A stretch of 64,000 nucleotides of DNA from Daphnia pulex. Its lineage: Eukaryota > Arthropoda > Branchiopoda > Diplostraca > Daphniidae. The stretch is from positions 930,001 to 994,000 of the forward strand of contig NC_060027.1 of NCBI RefSeq assembly GCF_021134715.1, in the 5' to 3' direction. The position numbers were made by a program, and so were the translations under genes. Positions 61,048 through 64,000 of this stretch are shown here, piece by piece (the first letter of the stretch is position 1; each line of letters begins with the position of its first letter). Below the pieces are notes generated by a model. It was not told where the DNA came from. It made no database searches and saw only the letters and a program-made list of their open reading frames with translations.

Positions 61048-63219
61048 TAAAAACAAACCAGCACATCCCGTGAAGTCCGTTCTTGTTCAATTTTTCATTA
61101 TTAATTTTGCGGTAAATTTAATTTTTCATACCACAATCTTATTGGAATGTTGATAAGCAAGTGTTTGATTGTCGCTGAATGTTTTTTCATGGAAATTGGT
61201 ATAAATTGTTTCAATTAGAATAAAAGCTTCATTCAGAAAAAGAATCTCGTGATTACAGTACTGAAGTTTGATATTTATCCGAACTCGCGCGGCAACAGCA
61301 ACAGAGTGACCCTACTTTTTCAATGAGTAAACAGAGTCTGGAGTTTAGAACGTTGTACAACTTAGTGAACTATAATAATCTATTAGCTTTTAACCTTGTG
61401 TCTGTGTAATACTTTCTAAATCAGGCCCTTTTTGCGAGTTGCAAACGAATTGTTACTTGCACGTTTCTTTTAGCTAACGATGGCTTTGTCATAGCCTTGC
61501 ATCATTTTCAGCTGTCAAATTAGTCAGTTTCAGCTACTTTGTCCTCCCCTTTAAAAATGTATCGGCAGTTATTGTGTGTTAACTTTTTGGTGATGACTGG
61601 CGATAGCTATTCCACCAACAAAGCTCACTTGTTAATTGTTGTTCGATGATGGTTTTTTTTCCCTACTAAATCTATTTCACGGAGATGACGAATATTTTGG
61701 TTTATTTTTTTTCCGTCCCACTCTATGTCCGTGGATGCTAAGGGCTGTCACTAGGTGGCTAAATATTTTAGTGTGTTTAGGGATTCAGCCCTAGTTTGTG
61801 TTGGTATTGGGGGAGGGGACATCCGGGCATCAAAGTTTTGAGACAACTGACTTTCAACTAGTTCTTTTCCATCGAGACGCTGGCCGAGAAGGTTACTTTA
61901 GTTATTTCTGGGTAATTTCTTTCCCGACATTGTTCTTCATAAAAAAGGTAATTGCTGCTTTAATTCTTAATGTATAAATTTTTTAAAGTTAATTTACGAT
62001 TTAAATTCATACTAGCCAATTCAAAGTGGCCATGCCTGTTGTACACGTGTTCAAAATGTCGTCTCTTGCTCCATGTTGCACGTTTCGTCACACGTCAAAG
62101 TACTTTAGAACAGTACAAGTAATAATGTTGAATAACTTAATAATACTAAGACTTCGTTTCCATATTAAAATTCTGTAATTGAGTTTGAGATTGAGTTTTT
62201 TTATATAACTAATTATTAAACATTTGTTGTCTTAAGTTACACATCATTTGGAAATCGTTTCTGTGATTTCTTTTTGTGAATTTTTGCAGTTGAGAAATGC
62301 ACTTGAATAAAGCTTGTGAAAGCATGCACAGTTAAGAATAATTAGAGAAGTTTCTTTTACTAATCTAATTTATTTTTTGACAGGATGGTGGAGATGTTTC
62401 TCAATGTGCAGTGCAGATGAGTGCCCTGAAGTTCTGCAAGATGTCTGTAATTGTATCATGTTGCGAGATGAAAATGGGAAGAAAATGGAAATCTGAAATG
62501 GTAACAATTTACGTGAAAAACACCTTCAGTGGGTTTGCATTTTGCTCAACTTGCTGTCTGTGTTCTTTGCTTAGAAATAAGTAGGGCATAATACTTTGAT
62601 TTAGATGACATTCGACAATTACTAATTGTGTCTAATTAGAGCCTTTGTGAAAAGTTGTAATTTTCTCTAAACAGTAATTTTCTTTGACAGAATTGAATTT
62701 TAATTTTTTGATTCATTTGAAAATGTTTTTGGTTAACTTGTGTTCTTTTGCTTTATTAGATTCCTTGGTAAATTTGGTGTTGAAGCTGTCAATGGTGGTG
62801 ATTTCTGGTGTGCAGTGGTGTGGCAGTCATTTTCTGATTGAGAAATGCACTCATATGAAGCTTCTGCAGACTTGCTGTTCAACATCAGACTTGAAAAAAC
62901 AATGTTGGTGTCGATGCAGTGTTGAGCTGTTGTGAAAAATAGTTGGTGTTGTCAGATGACTCTGGCATTTTGTTGGTGTGTTCTTCTGCTTCCTGTACAC
63001 ATGTTGAGGTAATGCTGGATGAAAAGTTTTATTCAATTATCGACTTTAACGAAATCTCTGTTCTTGTTTCAGTTCAATCGGACGCCGCCGTTTCAGACTT
63101 GATCCACTGGTGAAGCTGAGGAGAAGTTGTTATTCAAGACTGAATCTGATAGATTATTATTCAGATTTAAACAAATTAAAAATGCAAATCTATTGTCCCT
63201 TTTCCCTAAGTAAACAAAA
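61048..63219. other. AT-rich stretch right of MYND gene 2, no gene recognised
   Basis: About 2.2 kb. The first 180 bp are 3' flank with the poly(A) signal of MYND gene 2. The remaining small open frames are T-rich, low in complexity and without a domain. Isolated phrases (gagaaatgcact near 62293 and 62839) recur, too short to call a repeat. Confidence 0.4.
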
Positions 63220-63229
63220 TGAATGGCGG

Positions 63230-63312
63230 TGAAATAGGACCTAACGAAATAGGCCCCTACAAAATAGGCCCGTCAAATAGGACCTACAAAATAGGACCCT
63301 ACAAAATAGGCC
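63230..63312 (+). repeat. Short imperfect tandem repeat (aaaataggccc/aaaataggacc)
   Basis: Six or so copies of a 10-16-bp unit built on gaaatagg/caaataggac/aaaataggccc lie in tandem from about 63230 to 63312. They are imperfect, of variable spacing, and not a CRISPR. A reversed relative (ctatttctacc, gcctatttct) follows at about 63340-63370. Confidence 0.7.
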
Positions 63313-64000
63313 CACTATAGAAAATATTTCTAAAGCGGTCCTATTTCTACCAATTGATGGGCCTATTTCTCCTCAATATTTCCAAGTCTCATAAGAGACA
63401 AGGAAATTTTTCAAAAATTAGCCAACCAAGTCTCTGGGCGAGAGAAGGCGGCTTGATTATGAGTGAAACAGCCACTCTCTATATACTTTGCCGTAGCTCA
63501 AACAGCATGACATCTGATATCACTTTACCGTCTTGTAAATCACACGTTAAGTAGCCGGATTCAAGTTTTAATTTTTTAAACATATTAACCGTAATCATAA
63601 CTATTAAGTTCATTTGTTAAAAATTCCAGTTTCATTTCAGAACTGATTTATTTTAAAGAATAAGTAAATAAACGTGCTCGCTCTGCAGTTTTTTCTCCCC
63701 TAGCCAGATCTCCCCTTCGGCCTTCAACGCGTCGCTTGCCCAGTGCATAGGCCATAGGTGAAGAATTCAATCAAACAATTTCGATGAAATAATTTGTACT
63801 CTTTTATTGAAAACGTTTTTATTGACAATTAAAATGAAACGAATTTTTGTTTTGTATAATATTTTAAAATGCTGGTTTTAAAAATTCCCCATCTATCGGT
63901 AAAAGTCGGTAAAAGGCGCTTGGTTCGATAGCGTCATGAAGATGGCGTCATCTGTCCATCATCAACCATTAACCATCAACCATCATCGACTCTTACGCAT
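63313..64000. other. Window end, no gene recognised
   Basis: AT-rich DNA ending with imperfect catcaacca repeats near 63955-63990. A coding exon of a gene lying to the right cannot be ruled out, but none is supported. Confidence 0.4.

Noticed and set aside
62280-62880. Local duplication suggested by gagaaatgcact and gtgcagt phrases
   Set aside because: Matches are short, spaced unevenly and surrounded by unrelated sequence.

Overview
This is a eukaryotic nuclear window, most likely from a branchiopod crustacean of the Daphnia type. Every protein gene is split by short introns (mostly 60-80 nt) with GT-AG or, at one recurrent site, GC-AG borders. The gene set is animal (SPPL3, TMEM132, a rabphilin/Noc2 Rab effector, GTPBP3). 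The mixture of tandem SEC14-like genes, a family GH5 glucanase and a copia element suits Daphnia. Genus is inferred from gene content; no marker gene proves it. Most splice models below were checked by reading frame, and each total coding length given is divisible by three.

Layout. 1-4.1 kb: the 3' end of one SEC14-like gene and a complete second one, both on +. 5.2-7.5 kb: SPPL3 (-). 10.4-16.4 kb: TMEM132 (-). 20.6-22.8 kb: a Rab-binding zinc-finger protein lacking C2 domains (-). 25.9-27.6 kb: mitochondrial tRNA-modification GTPase GTPBP3 (-). 28.0-30.2 kb: third SEC14-like gene (+). 30.6-33.9 kb: an IRE1-like kinase domain joined to TBL1-like WD40 repeats (+). 34.2-36.0 kb: secreted GH5 glucanase (-). 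36.7-48.7 kb: a duplicated block in which SEC14-like genes (+) alternate with REXO1-type exonucleases (-), with one decayed SEC14-like copy. 49.5-61.0 kb: two tandem DUF4470-like/MYND genes (+). 61-64 kb: no gene seen.

The most striking object is at 53.5-57.7 kb. A 4.25-kb foldback-like DNA element has long inverted ends built from palindrome-bearing repeats. It is flanked by a 9-bp target duplication and sits inside coding exon 1 of the second MYND gene. Removing it on paper, together with one TSD copy, gives an exon of exactly 138 nt, the length of the paralogue's exon. Nested in this element is a young copia-type retrotransposon with two LTRs that look identical, a 5-bp target duplication, a tRNA-iMet-type primer site, a gag-internal intron and large pol deletions.

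The genes do not form one pathway. The shared themes are local gene duplication with intron gain and loss (SEC14-like, REXO1-like and MYND families) and domain rearrangement (kinase-WD40, C2-less Rab effector). The spaces between genes are AT-rich and simple-repeat-rich.
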